Numbered from the stretch's first letter, positions 31,620-43,141 are shown. The stretch is 64,000 bases of DNA from Erinaceus europaeus (GCF_950295315.1 NC_080179.1:70120615-70184614), one strand, 5' to 3'. Translations and numbers: made by a program. Notes: a model not told the origin generated them from the sequence alone.

Positions 31620-33330
31620 AATAACTTGGCATCCTTTGTGCCTGTGTGAAAGCTGTGGGATCTAGGTAGAAGACCGTGAAACCCCAGTAGGGTCCAAAAA
31701 ATGAAAAGAGTCATTTTGAGGAAATAGACTCACATCCAGACATTGACTCTCCAAACAGCTGTTCAGTTCCCCCCTGAGGACTCAGCCATAGTCTCATTTG
31801 GCTTTGGTTATGTCACTAGCACTATGTATGAAAAACCAACTTTGGTGAACTGGAAACAACCCATGAACTAGCAACAGCCCCTAGCTCACAGTCTGGGAGT
31901 TCCTGGAGAACAAAGATTTGTATAATCACTCACAGTTGAGTCTTCAAACCTAGAAGAAGATCCCAGTATACCATAAGAATGAGATGGATCCCACTAATTT
32001 AGATGAGAGAAACGCTCACTCTACCTTAATACATAAGGTAGCGCAGCCTAGGGTCAGTGGGTCTTTCTCAGCCATGATTTCTCTCAGAGTGATGTCAGAA
32101 CTCATGAGAGGTGCACTGTGAAGGATTCTACCTAAAAGGCTTATTTCTTTCTTGCTTCATTCAGAGCATTGATTTATAAATCACATGACCTGGGGTGAAT
32201 AAACAGGAGAATAGCAACCAAAGGTAGCCATTAATAGAACAAATCAACAGGATATGTATCCTACTAACCAAGTCTTAGTCTCCATCAGTCTAGAGTGTCT
32301 ATCCACAAGAGGCTGCAGACATCTTGCCTATGCCCAACTGACCCATGGGCAATCCCAGGGCTCCACACACCTCACCTACACACACCTCCCTCTACTGGTC
32401 TGTTTCACGTGTATGCTCACACGACAATGAGAGGGAGCTATGGCAGTGATCAGGCATAGAGCTCTGGTCCCAACTGGCTGGGCTAAGGAGAAACCATAAA
32501 CTTGGACGACCAACATCACCCTAAGTAAAGCAAGAAGGAGACTGTCAGTAGGCAGTGTAGTTTTTCAAGAACAAGAGGTGGGGGAGTTGGCATAAACAAG
32601 TTTCAGAACTCTATCACAGGAAGTTTGGGAGAGACATACCCATCCTGAAGGCAAGGGAGGACCTCAGCACCCCTGACAGAAATGATAAGAGGCATTTCTC
32701 TCACATAGTTGGTCAACAAAACTGGAGATGAGTGTAACCTCAAATGCAAAAACAAAGAAGAATAAGGCAAGAGTCTAAGGAACAGAAGAAATCGAGGAAG
32801 TACAATACCCTTAAAGGACTACAGTTATCTCACAGTAACCAACTAACTTCAAGGACATGAGCATCTCAGATTTATCCAATGAGGAATTCAAAATAGTTGT
32901 CTGAAAGAACCTCAGTGTAAGGAAACACAGAAACACAATGGAATCAAATCAGGAAAATGAGATGTGAACAAACAGTATGAAATGTTCAACAAAGAGCTAG
33001 AATCTAGGATGAACTATAATAAGCACTGCTGATTATTCAGGGTGCAGGAAGAATTTTTAAGACCATAAGAGAAAAACAATATCTTTGACAAGGAAGCCTA
33101 AAAGAAGCTATCAGCTGATTTTTAAGTAGAAAACTTTCAGAACCAAGACAGCAAGATGATCTATTCAAAGTGATAAAAGAAAAAGCTTTCAACCAAAAAC
33201 AGGATTTTTTTTTTACTGGACACACCTATCTTTCATAAATGAAGATAAAATTTTCTCAAACAAAAGCTTATAGTTCATTACCACTAGACCTACCTTAAAA
33301 AAAATTTCCAGATGAAGATTTTTAGATAGA
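31620..33330 (+). mobile_element. Old L1M/HAL1-like remnant
   Basis: The 3' part is clearest: 'CAAACAGTATGAAATG', 'AACTTTCAGAACCAAGACAG', 'CACACCTATCTTTCATAAAT', 'ACAAAAGCTTATAGTTCATT' and 'CACTAGACCTACCTT' match text common to mammalian L1M/HAL1 repeats (the ORF1-side region). It is the same element type as the minus-strand remnant at 17.1-18.7 kb. The part before about 32,700 is assigned only by continuity and could be an old L1 5'UTR or unique DNA. No functional ORF. Confidence 0.55.
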
Positions 33331-33334
33331 AGTG

Positions 33335-33765
33335 CATGAAGACCACAAATCCCACCTGCTATATGCTCACCTTTAAGTTCCTGATTATTAAACAATTGTT
33401 CTGTTTTGTATTTTAATGCTTTTCAGCCACCAAGTTGCAGATGCTACCGTGATGTCAACCTGACATCCTTGGACAGATGATTTCACTGGAACCCCACCTT
33501 CCCAGAGTCCTACCCCACTAGGGAAAGATAAAAACAGGCTTAGGGTATGGACTGACCTGCCAGCACCCATGTTCAGCAGAGAAGCCAAACCTTCCACCTT
33601 CTGCACCCCATAAAGATCTTTGATCCATATTCCCAGAGGAATAAAGAATAGAGAAACTTCCAGTGGAAGGGGTGCGATATAGAATTCTGGTGGTGGGGAT
33701 TGTATGAAATTATACCCTTCTTATCCCAAAGTCTTGTCAATTACTAAATCACTAATTTAAAAAAT
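33335..33765 (+). mobile_element. Family H copy with hybrid 3' end
   Basis: It runs from 'CCTGCTATATGCTCACC' through 'CAGCCACCAAGTTGCAGA' and 'GAATTCTGGTGGTGGGG'. The terminus joins the short-form text ('CTTATCCCAAAGTCTTGTCAA') to the long-form last bases ('ACTAAATCACTAATTTAAAA'). Confidence 0.85.
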
Positions 33766-34272
33766 GGCGGGGGGGAAGAACTAAAAGGATGCTAACTATG
33801 AACAAGAAAAAATGAAGAACACAGTTAAGGATAAAGATACAATCAAACTCAGCGTACTCTAACACTGCAATGTGGTGATATCTTAGTCATTTTTTAATTT
33901 ATAAAAATGGGGATATTGACAAGACCATAGGATAAGAGGGGTATAATGCCACACAATTCCCACCACCAGAACTCCCTATCCCATTCGCTTCCTCCCTTGC
34001 CTTGAAAGCTCTCCTATTCTTTATCCCTCTGGCAGTATGGACCCAGGGTCATTTTGAGGTGCAGAAGGTGGAAGGTCTGGCTTCTAGAATTGCTTCCCTG
34101 CTGAACATGTGCATTGGAAGGTCTATCCATACTCCTAGCCTGCCTCTCTCTTTCCCTAGTGGGACGGGGCTCTGGGAAGGCAGGATTCCAGGACACATTG
34201 GAGAAAGTCTGGTTGGCATCATGGTAGCATCTGGAACCTGATGGCAGAAAAAGAGTTAAGTTATAAAGCAGA

Positions 34273-34502
34273 GGGAGTCAGGCAGTAGCGCAGTGGATTA
34301 AGCACAGGTGGCCTCCCCACCTGCAGGGGAGTCGCTTCACAAGCGGTGAAACAGGTCTGCAGGTGTCTGTCTTTCTCTCCCCCTCTCTGTCTTCCCCTCC
34401 TCTCTCCATTTCTCTCTGTCCTATCCAACAATGATGACATCAATAACAACAATAATAACTACAACAATAAAAAAAACAAGGGCAACAAAAGGGAATAAAT
34501 AA

Positions 34503-34510
<8 letters not shown>
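34273..34510 (+). mobile_element. SINE-A lacking the B box
   Basis: The head 'GCAGTAGCGCAGTGGATTAAG' style A box is intact, but the text jumps from 'GCACAGGTGG' to 'CCTCCCCACCTGCAGG', removing the whole B-box segment. Target-site duplication TATAAAGCAGA flanks the SINE and its (TA)n tail (34,262-34,272 and 34,555-34,565). Confidence 0.95.

Positions 34511-34557
<47 letters not shown>
34507..34557. repeat. (TA)n microsatellite at a SINE tail
   Basis: About 25 TA units lie between the SINE's AATAAA-rich tail and the downstream target-site copy. The tract therefore arose after, or with, the insertion. Confidence 0.95.
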
Positions 34558-34563
<6 letters not shown>

Positions 34564-34890
34564 GAACAAATTGTTGACTAATCATAAACCTAAAGGCTGG
34601 AATATTACAGATGAAGATTTGGGGCCTTCGTTTTGGAAAAAGCTAGTAGGCCTATTTTAGGTATATTCCTAGGAACCCAGAACTTTACTAGTTTTTGCCC
34701 GAGTTCCATAACTAACATGCAGGTGGACCAAAGGTATTGTCTGGGGAGATAGTGTCAGATAGTGTCATAGTTGGAAAAAGGACTAGAAAGCTGAATCAGG
34801 GAAGACAGTAGCTCCCAAATATGGGAAAAGTATATGACTATTGTTAACTGTTCATCAGTTTGATCTGGGGCCCATACTCAAAACACAGGA

Positions 34891-36408
34891 GGGGAGTAAA
34901 GTAAAACAACAGATTTCTTATAAACAATCAGTCAACATAAAATAGGCTGTTATGCTTATAAGACATCTTATGTAAGTTTCAAGATATTTTATGGAATGGA
35001 ACAGCAAAGCAAAAACTTATGTTACATATATAAGATAAAAATGAAAGGAATCAAAGCATGCTTATGTGGAATTTAAAAAGTTAATAAAGAAAGTTAGCTA
35101 AAACGGACAGGAAGAAGGAACAAGGGAGCAAGCTCAGGCTTGGAATAAAGTAGATCTTCAATAAATACTAGTTAAGTTATTATTGAATGCATTCTCACCT
35201 TAGAGAGTCTAAAGGCAGTGAATAACTCACTCTAGTCAGTAACTTCACTTGAACCAATTCTTTCATTTTTATTAGAGGTGTCTGTTTTTATGAGAAAATA
35301 CACAGAATATAAAGTAGAGAAAACCTAGCACTGTTATGCTGCTTGACTATAATCTTCAAAACCTGAAACAAGAGAAGTAATTCCTCTAGGATCACCAGTG
35401 TGTGATTTTCAGCGAAACCCCTAAGCTTTGTGCTGGAGTTACAAAGGGAAGAAACCAATATTTCTTCCCTGATCACTGAAACAGCTGCTATACACCTATA
35501 GCAGGGGAGTGAATTTATTGTAATAAGTGGACAGGGAAGGGGGATTTCAAGGACAATGAAGGAACATCAGCAGAATTAAAAGTGGGGACTTGGTTAATCT
35601 TTTTTTTATTTTTTCAGGATCATCAAAGCCTTTGCTGACTGAGAATTTAATTATCCAGACTTAATATGACTTTTCCCCACTGAAATTTTCACAAGCAATA
35701 TCATGAAAGTGGTTAAGATCTTGACAAAAATATGCTCAAGTCTGTTCATCAATAAAAACCTTGAGAACTCCAGAGGTGTTGTATCTTCCAGCAAGCTAAT
35801 TATTGAAGTCATTCTCAGTATTTGCAAACCTGAAACTGGAGCCTCTCCTGCAAAGCACATTTATGTATGCAATATGTTTCTTAAATATATACACACACAT
35901 ATATATATATACACATATAGTAGCTGATAACAATAGATACATAATTTTGTATCCCTTTATCTGTCTATAATACAACATACAACAATAAATAGCAAGTCTG
36001 ACATTGCTTTACCAAGAAAGCAAAGCCCTTTCTTCCAAGATACTAGTTCATTTACTTCAGCTCCAAGAAACAGGCAATTACAGACTTAGAGACACACTGC
36101 TCTATGCCTGCACAGATGTCGTGGGTAGATAAATGTGCATGTCGTATACACAGTCATTAGCCCTGGTAGAAAGATTGATAATGCCAATGAGAATGTTAGC
36201 AAGCCTTTGTTTGCCCTTCTCTCTTTTAGATGAGGTTTTCTTCATGTTCCCCTTCCCTCACAGGCTATTTTAACTAAATCTGGCATTTTCTTCTTTTGTT
36301 AAAGATCTTTTGGATGTTCACCTATGGAGGCTATCCACTTACTCTCATAATTCTCTGGAAATTATTCAGCATTCTTATCTTTAATTTAGTATTTAAAATG
36401 AAACAAAA
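34891..36408. other. Single-copy stretch
   Basis: 1.5 kb without recognised gene or transposable element, apart from a short TA/CA alternating tract at about 35,884-35,920. Confidence 0.4.
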
Positions 36409-36464
36409 GTCTATGGTCATACCACCCTGAACTCGCCCGATCTCATCTGATCTCAGAAGCTAAA
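36409..36464 (+). pseudogene. 5S rRNA pseudogene (5' half)
   Basis: The first about 55 nt of 5S rRNA are recognisable ('CATACCACCCTGAAC', 'CGCCCGATCTC', 'GATCTCAGAAGCTAA'), with about five mismatches by eye, three of them at former CpGs. It stops before the internal promoter's intermediate element and box C, so it cannot be a functional gene. A-rich text follows ('AAAATCAAAC'), suggesting retroposition of a truncated RNA or a 5S-headed SINE. Confidence 0.85.
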
Positions 36465-37740
36465 ATCAAACAAGATGCAGAATTAAAAAAATAAATCACA
36501 TTACTGCCATACTAAAATGTCCTGACATATTTTTATAACTGTACTTACAATTTTTTCAGCTCCATGTATCAATTTTAAAACACAGCCTTGTCACCTGATT
36601 GGTAAGTCATTATATATATATATATATATAAAGGTGTCAAACCGTACCATCTCCCAGTGTCAGCTCTCCTACCACACTGACCAGGAGCAACTCCAGCATC
36701 TTAAACAGTTCTCGTTAAATCATCCAATCAGGGGGCACATACAGAGTGTCCTGTGGTAATACATACGTAGAATGAAATTATGAAAGTCCCTGAGCTATTT
36801 CTGACCACAGAAAGATGGCTGAACTAGGAGTAAGTGATTGCTACATTTGATGTGGTCACTGTTTTGAAGATTATCTCTTCATTCCCTGAAATAATATCAT
36901 AACATGATGGCTATTCAATCATGGTGAAAATACAAAGACTAACAGGCTCGTTTTTTTTAACTATTATTATTTAAACACCCTCGTACCCAACTATTGGGGT
37001 TTTTGCAGATGTTGAAATGCATTACTGCATAGAAAAACAAAAGAATAACTCACGACTTTTCCAACAACCCAATATACAGAATCTGCCTCCAGGCTTGCTC
37101 CTCTTGATAGCTGACCTTGACATCTATGTTTCTGTAAAATATAATTCAGTTTTTCATTTGTATCTGGAAGTTCTACTCACATAAGTAAAATTTAAATTGC
37201 CTCTCCCCAGCCACAAAAAGGACCAATTAAGTGAGGTGATCATCTAGCTAAGCAGTATATTTTAAGTTTAGATACAGACAGCTTCAGGTCTGCAGGGAAA
37301 AAGAATAAAGAACAAAGAATGGACTCAGCTTCAGCAAGAATTTTGTAAGAGGCCTTACAGAGAAACAGAGGCACCTGCTTGAGGGACATGTACTTACACT
37401 TTAAACATGAACGAGCATGGACCCTTCATAGTGGGGGTCCCTAAAACCTAAAAATTTAAGAAATACCAAACAGGTTTTGAAGAGAGATTATTCTTTTAGC
37501 TACACTTGACTACGTCTTTAGCAATTCCTACTGGAAATTTCCACTGGAAATTGATGTCATAGTCGCACCTGTTGCCATTCAAAGTGCAGGCAGTATAATA
37601 GCATGTCATTATTATTCTATGAAAACGGCTCTGTTCATTCCCTGAAAACTCTTTCATCCTCATAAATTTTGAGTTTGTAAAACTCTCTAAATATTGATGT
37701 TCAAAGTGAAGAAGCTAATCTTTTTTCAGAAATGGTTGTT
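36465..37740. other. Single-copy stretch
   Basis: No gene or transposable element recognised. A (TA)10 lies at about 36,612-36,631. Confidence 0.4.
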
Positions 37741-38275
37741 TTCCTTCCCCGGGCAGATGATCTCACCAATGTGTCCTAGAACCTCACCTCTCCAGAGAAA
37801 AGACAAAAACAGGCTGGGGTTATGGATCAACCTGCCAACACCCATGCCCAGCATAGAAGCAGTTTCAGAAGCCAGACCTTCCACCTTCTACACTCCATAA
37901 ATAATTTTGGTCCATACTCCCAGTGGGGGAGAAATGATAGAGGAAAGATGACCACAGGGCTCTGAACTCCAACTCCATCAGGACCCAGAGAGACCAGAGG
38001 AAAAAAGGAGGAACATTCATATGTAGTGATAGCTGGATATATGACTTGGAAAGGGAACATAGACAGGACCATAGGAAAAAATGGGCAAATCTATACAAAT
38101 ATAGACAGATAGTTGTAGAAATAGTAGTTAACCCATACCTACAACCTTAGGAGAACTACTGTAGCTTACAGTACTGATACAGAATTCTGGTGGTGGGAAC
38201 AGTGCCAAGTTATACCCGTTACCTTGTCATTTTGTAAATCAATATTAAACTACTAACAATTTTAAAAAATAACAA
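37741..38275 (+). mobile_element. Family H copy, long 3' form, 5' truncated
   Basis: It begins at 'CCGGGCAGATGATCTCACC'. Like the copy at 0.6-1.3 kb, it contains the extra segment with 'GGGCTCTGAACTCC' and 'GTTGTAGAAATAGTAG' between 'CTCCCAGTGG' and 'GAATTCTGGTGGTGGGAAC'. It ends 'CAATATTAAACTACTAAC' plus an A-rich run. Confidence 0.85.
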
Positions 38276-38644
38276 TAAAATAAAACTGTTGGGGAAGTGG
38301 GGGGAAGGTGCTGTCTCATAGTGGAGTGGGAATAGTGTCCTGCAGTAGAACGTGATGGTCCACTGGCAGGAGGTGTGGAAACTCATATTTTGGGAAGTGT
38401 GAAACTACACCCCTGAGACAACAACAGAATTATAAAATATCCCTCAGTGGAAACTAAATAAATACTATCTTTATCAATCCTTTTTAAAATAAGAGAAAAT
38501 TGATTTTTTTAACAAGGATTTTACGATAATTTGCTACATCACACCTGAAATACAGAAATTGGTTTATGACTTACAGTTGCCTGCTTAACTCACACAAATC
38601 TACGATAAAACCTGGGGTCCCAGATTGCAAATGGTTATCTGTTC
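38276..38644. other. Unassigned sequence, possibly an old repeat
   Basis: 'GTGTGAAACTACACCCCTGAG' style text (around 38,398-38,420) faintly resembles the family H 3' end, but I could not align it convincingly. Confidence 0.25.
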
Positions 38645-38965
38645 CCCTCAGTACTCAAGTCTGGTAGAAACACCACCTGCTTAAGAAACGCACAGAGACA
38701 GACGCCACCTAGTGTTGGATTAGACGCAAGTGGATCCTATTGATGCTCATTACCATGCTGAGGGGATGCATTGGATCGACCTTCTCGTGGTGCATCCCGT
38801 GAGTACCCATTCATTGGGGAAACTGACGATCCTTCCTAGCCGACTGAATCCACATGGATCCCAGTCACTTTCAAAGTCAGCAACATGCAGCTCCTGACAG
38901 CTTTCAACATGACACTGTTGACTGGCTACGGAAGAACGGCAAACGCTAGAAGAAGAAGAACCATG
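38645..38965 (+). mobile_element. Non-autonomous element with Vingi-like 3' tail
   Basis: The last about 65 bp ('GTTGACTGGCTACGGAAG', 'CAAACGCTAGAAGAAG') match the 3' end of the LINE at 9,977-10,468, including the codons for DWLRK and the (GAA)n end. Upstream, the sequence is unrelated to that LINE's protein-coding part and to the other SINEs here. It is CpG-rich (about 11 in 320 bp). I read it as either an internally deleted Vingi (5' part joined to 3' part) or a SINE using the Vingi tail. The 5' limit is uncertain. Confidence 0.7.
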
Positions 38966-39867
38966 CTAAGGTTACAGCATTATTCAAAAGGTACCGTCGT
39001 GCATTATAAACAAAGAATATTCCACACAGTTGCTCAATATTGTAATAGCTTTCCCCCCAAACTAACCATATCATTCTGTGTCAAACCCCATGTGCTGAAC
39101 CAGTTGGTCTCCAAGATCTCGTATAAGTCAACCACTATTTCAGATCCCACTGACACCCACTCACCCCTGGAAATCTTAACTTTATGCACTAAAGTCTTGA
39201 TATAAAACAGAGTCAAAACTCAGGAAACCAGACAACAGTTTCTAGGATTGATCTGTGCTTTATGTTGACTCCGCTTTGTAAGACAGAATGGTTTTTGTAT
39301 TCACCCAGCGCAGACATGAACTTGAGATACAAGTTCATTCCTTCACCCCGGACACAAAACTCTATCATCAGGTACAGTAGGAAACAAAAAGAAAAAAATA
39401 ATAATTAAAACCAGAGTAGTCATAACTCTTGGTAGTTTTAAAAGACTCTTAACACATCACAATGAAAATGGCATTGGCTTAAACCTTTTTCTGGTGGATG
39501 GAAATACTTAGAAGAATGTGTTCTTAGGGAAATGTGAGTTCTGCAGAATTTCATACTTACTAGAACAGGTGGCAACGCAGAGCTTTTCCAAGAGAAAAAT
39601 GAACAGGAAAAAAAAATGTATGTCCTGTTAAATCCTTTTTCTCACTTCTTCCTTCAAGTTCTTTTGGTTTTTCTTATGTAAGTTTGAAAATGGAAAGTGA
39701 CCACACCTGTGTCAAGCGGTTTATGGAGACAGACATTACAGTTATACTGGAAAATCTGTCTGTGGTCTGAGAGACACAGTGGATCTGGTGTATTTCCAAC
39801 CTGCTGCTCAGTGTATAAGATTTGGGTGAATAGCATGTGGAACACTGACCTTTAGAAATATACACAT
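38966..39867. other. Single-copy stretch
   Basis: No gene or repeat recognised. The frame at 38,885-39,205 starts inside the Vingi-tailed element and is not a gene. Confidence 0.4.
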
Positions 39868-40105
39868 GGGAGTTGGGCAGTAGCGCAGCGGGTTAAGCGC
39901 AGGTGGCGCAAAGCACAAGGACCAGCATTAGGATCCCGGTTCAGCTCCCAGCTCCCCACCTGCAGGGGAGTCGCTTTGCAAGCGGTGAAGCAGGTCTGCA
40001 GGCATCTTTCTCTCCCCCTCTGTCTTCCCCTCCCCTCTCCACTTCTCTCTGTCCTATCCAAAGACGACCATCAACAATAAATAACTACAAGAATAAAAAA
40101 GTTAC
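39868..40105 (+). mobile_element. SINE-A, young, full length
   Basis: The A box TAGCGCAGCGGG is perfect. It is followed by 'GGCGCAAAGCACAAGGACC' and a B-box region shortened by a few bases ('CCCGGTTCAGCTCCC'). The body and a 'AATAACTACAAGAATAAAA' tail are complete. Confidence 0.95.
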
Positions 40106-40129
40106 ACACATAATTGTCCCACGATTACT

Positions 40130-40159
40130 GTGTTTTTTTTAAGATTTACTTGTTTGTAA

Positions 40160-40214
<55 letters not shown>

Positions 40215-40312
40215 CCAGAACATCACTTTGGCATTTGTGATACCAGGGATTGAATTTGGGACCTCAGGCTTGAGCATCTAATGCCTTATCCACTTGCCAC
40301 CACTCGGGTCAC
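40130..40312 (-). mobile_element. SINE-C with expanded (GA)n
   Basis: A T run, a 50-bp GA tract (40,162-40,211), 'AACATCACTTTGGCATTTG', 'GGGATTGAATTTGGG' and 'TTATCCACTTGCCACCACTC' give the complement of a full SINE-C. Confidence 0.85.
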
Positions 40313-40905
40313 TATTAATAACTCTTAACAATGTAATGAATGTTTCTGCAATAGCAATGGGAAAAATCTACATACTCACAGGGGTACTGTATGCTTTATG
40401 TGTCTTTTCTCCTTGTCAGTATTTCCCAGTCTGGAAACCATTTGTAATAACTTGAAATAAGTCAAGATAAGGCTTCAGCCAGAGCAGCAGTCCAGCATAT
40501 CTTGATGTGCGTTGAGATTCCCCATGTACCAGAAACTTCTCACATGTCACTTAAGGGAAGCTGCTTCTCTTGGAGGTTATTTTTTTTTTTTAATCCTTAT
40601 CTAGTTTGTAAGCAAACCAATCAACTCAGGACTGGACAAGATTCTGTCATCTCTGAGGGCTTAAGCATTACTTCTCCCCACCTTCTGGCACCAAATGTTC
40701 CTGGTGTCAATCATCAGCTTTTCTCCAAGACCATGAGGCAGACCCAATTCCTCTATTCATTCCATCTTTAGCCCCACTTGGGATCAATTATGTCTTCAAG
40801 GATGAGTGATATTTTTATCTCTTTCAAATGATGTGGGTACCAAGTAGACTTGGCAGCAGAGGGCCCCATGTTGCAAATACAGTGTTCCTCTGTTCCATCT
40901 CCTTC
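40313..40905. other. Single-copy stretch
   Basis: No gene or repeat recognised. Confidence 0.4.
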
Positions 40906-40981
40906 CTCCCTTCCTCCCTTCCTTCCCTCCTTCCTTCCTTCCTTCCTTTCTTCCTTCCTTCTTTCCTTCCTTTTCTTCCTT
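40906..40981. repeat. (CCTT)n microsatellite
   Basis: TTCC units with CTCC and TTCT variants. Confidence 0.9.
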
Positions 40982-41064
40982 TCTGAGGCAGAGAGAATTA
41001 AAGAGACCACAGCACCAAATCTTCCATCAACGATAAAGCACTATTTCACTAGCCCCCTCCCAGC
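40982..41064 (-). mobile_element. SINE-D fragment
   Basis: 'GAGGCAGAGAGAATTAAAG' and 'GAGACCACAGCACCAAATC' match the complement of the SINE-D 3' body. It is adjacent to the CCTT tract. Confidence 0.45.
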
Positions 41065-41297
41065 TTCTTCCTTTTCTGTGAGTGTCCCTGAAGACTGAGA
41101 TCTGTGAGCTCCAACAGGCTTATGAATTCTTCATAAAGAGCCTAATGCACACTAGAGTCTACGTCATAAATCTCTTTGTGTCCCATAAGCCAATGGTTTA
41201 GATTACTTTTCAGGATTTGGTTTATTTCACGTTAAATAATGTATATTTATTTTCCCCTGACTATCCTATTTTTTCCACATGATGTTATTATTACTAT

Positions 41298-41550
41298 TTT
41301 GCCATCAGCACTATCTCCGGGGCGTGGTGTCTGTACAATGTTGCTGCTCCTTTTGGTGGCCATCATATTCCTTTTTCTTTTGTTTTCTTCTCTTTCTTTT
41401 TCTTTTTTCCCTTTTATTATGGCGGAGACAGAGAGGAAGGGGAGAGAGATAGAGGGAAATGGAGGCACCGCTCATGAAGCTTCTGCCTTGCAGGTGGGAC
41501 CAAGGGCTTGAATGTGATGTGTGAGCTCTGCTGGCTCCTGCTCAGCCAAT
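41298..41550 (-). mobile_element. SINE-A, old subfamily
   Basis: The tail module 'GCCATCAGCACTATCTCCGG' and 'GCTCCTTTTGGTGGCCATC', an AG-rich body, 'GCTCATGAAGCTTCTGCC' and 'CAAGGGCTTGAATGTG' occur in order. Confidence 0.75.
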
Positions 41551-42175
41551 TCTGTTTTATTTTCGATCTTCCCATGTCTTGAAATCTTACAGAAGGAATC
41601 CTAGACTCAGATACACTGATACACAAACTTCTGCTTCTCATAAATATCACAGAACAGTGATGTCATTCTTAGTTCCTTAGCCACAGAAGACATTTCCTGA
41701 CAAGACGAAAGCTTAAAGTCCATTTTGACCTTTTTCCTTGCTAGCCTTGGTCTTTGTAATTCACATCATTGTTAAGTGGAGTTTTGTGCCACTACATGTT
41801 AAGGACTGTCACAGTCATTCCCATGGCATTCTTGCCAAAATGAACAGGGAGTGGGTGGCAACTCAAATGAACAGGGAGTGGGTGGGAGATTATCAAGAAC
41901 AAAGGCTAGCACAGAAAGCTCTTTCAGATGTCATTTATGTGACTCCATGATTTCAGTAAGCTAAAGGGTCATCTCATTAGAAAGGCTAAGGGGATAATTT
42001 TTCATAAGTGCAGAGCACTTGGAAGGACTTTTAAGTAGATGATACCCTTGGTTCTCATACCCTAACTCTGATATAGGCTGATCAAAACAATATACTATCT
42101 ACTTTTTAAAAAAATGCAAAAAAAAAAAAAGGATTGGCTCCATTGATGGTTTGCCTTGGATTGCTTCACTAGTGT
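41551..42175. other. Single-copy stretch
   Basis: A 21-bp unit ('CAAATGAACAGGGAGTGGGT') is nearly duplicated at 41,838-41,884. No gene recognised. Confidence 0.4.
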
Positions 42176-42189
42176 AAATTCAAGCCACA

Positions 42190-42317
42190 GTTTTCCACAT
42201 AACAATTCTAGGCCCCACTAGGTCCTCCTCTGCCATCATGTACAAACTATTGTATTTTATTGTCGATGAAAAACCATTAATCCCCCAATAAATCATTTAA
42301 AATTTTTTAAAAAATAC
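42190..42317 (+). mobile_element. L1: 128-bp L1 insertion with 5' inversion
   Basis: 42,190-42,240 is the reverse complement of the L1 3'UTR ('CCACTAGGTCCTC' for 'GAGGACCTAGTGG'). 42,237-42,300 is the immediately downstream 3'UTR text in forward sense ('CATGTACAAACTATTG'), followed by AATAAA and an A-rich tail. The halves share CATG at the join. The target duplication is AAATTCAAGCCACA / AAATTCAAGTCACA (42,176-42,189 and 42,318-42,331). Confidence 0.9.
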
Positions 42318-42575
42318 AAATTCAAGTCACAATAAAAATTCAGCCTTTCTGATTCTCTATCAAGGAATTGTTTTCCTATACCAGGATCTTAGTTTTTGTT
42401 CTATTAACATTCAAAGGCTTTGGGAAGCCCAGACATTCTGTTTAGCCTTTATTTGAAAAAAATTCTGCTTAGATAAATACGGGGTTGTCCAAAAGCCATG
42501 ACACATTTTTGCATAGAAAAATATACAAAAATACATCATGAATTTTCAACAACATATATATATATATATGCATTG

Positions 42576-42720
42576 AGGTCCAGCAAAATAGCTCACCTGC
42601 TTTGCCACATGTGTGACCCAAGTTCAAGTCTGGGCCTCCACCTCACTAAAGAAAGTTTCAGGCCTGTGCTCTCTTCAGCTCTCTCTGCCTCTCTGGCTTC
42701 TCTGTCTCAGAAAGGAGGAA
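42576..42720 (+). mobile_element. SINE-D
   Basis: It has the head 'GGTCCAGCAAAATAGCTCACC', then 'GCTTTGCCACATGTGTGACC', the B box 'CAAGTTCAAGTCTGG' and a C/T-rich body. Confidence 0.8.
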
Positions 42721-42840
42721 GGAAAAATAGGAAAGAGAGAAAGAAATGAGAAGGAAGGGAGGAAGTATATGCATTGTTTAAAAAGAACACAAGGGTAGTA
42801 GAAGAAGTGAAAGATCAATGTGTATGAAGAAGAAAGCATG

Positions 42841-43053
42841 GGGGGGTCAGGTGGTAGCACAGCTGGTGGAACTTGCATGTTACCATGTACAAGGCCCCGG
42901 GCCCCAGACACCACCTGTAGTGGGGAGGGGGGAGCTTCAGGAGTGGTGAAGCAGGAAGCAGGGCTGCAGGTATCTTTCATTCTCTCCCTCTCTATCTCCC
43001 TCTTCCCTTTCAATTTCTCTCTATCTCTGTCAATAAATAAAGAAAATGTTTTT
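42841..43053 (+). mobile_element. SINE-A, old subfamily
   Basis: 'GGGTCAGGTGGTAGCACAGC', 'AGCTTCAGGAGTGGTGAAGC', 'CAGGGCTGCAGGTATC' and 'CAATAAATAAAGAAAATG' are present. The B-box region is degraded to 'CCCGGGCCCCAG'. Confidence 0.85.
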
Positions 43054-43141
43054 AAAGTTCTCTAGTTTAAGAGGACAAAGGGGGAAGGAGAAAAAGGAGG
43101 GAGAGGGAAAAGGGAGAGTAAGCAAAGGCATGAAAGAATTT

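Larger units (their letters stand above)
33895..34890 (-). mobile_element. Family H copy, short 3' form, interrupted by a SINE
   Basis: The two parts (33,895-34,261 and 34,566-34,890) join seamlessly when the SINE-A and one target duplication are removed. It faces the preceding plus-strand copy tail to tail, about 130 bp apart. It stops near 'GATCTGGGGCCCATACTC'. Confidence 0.85.
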
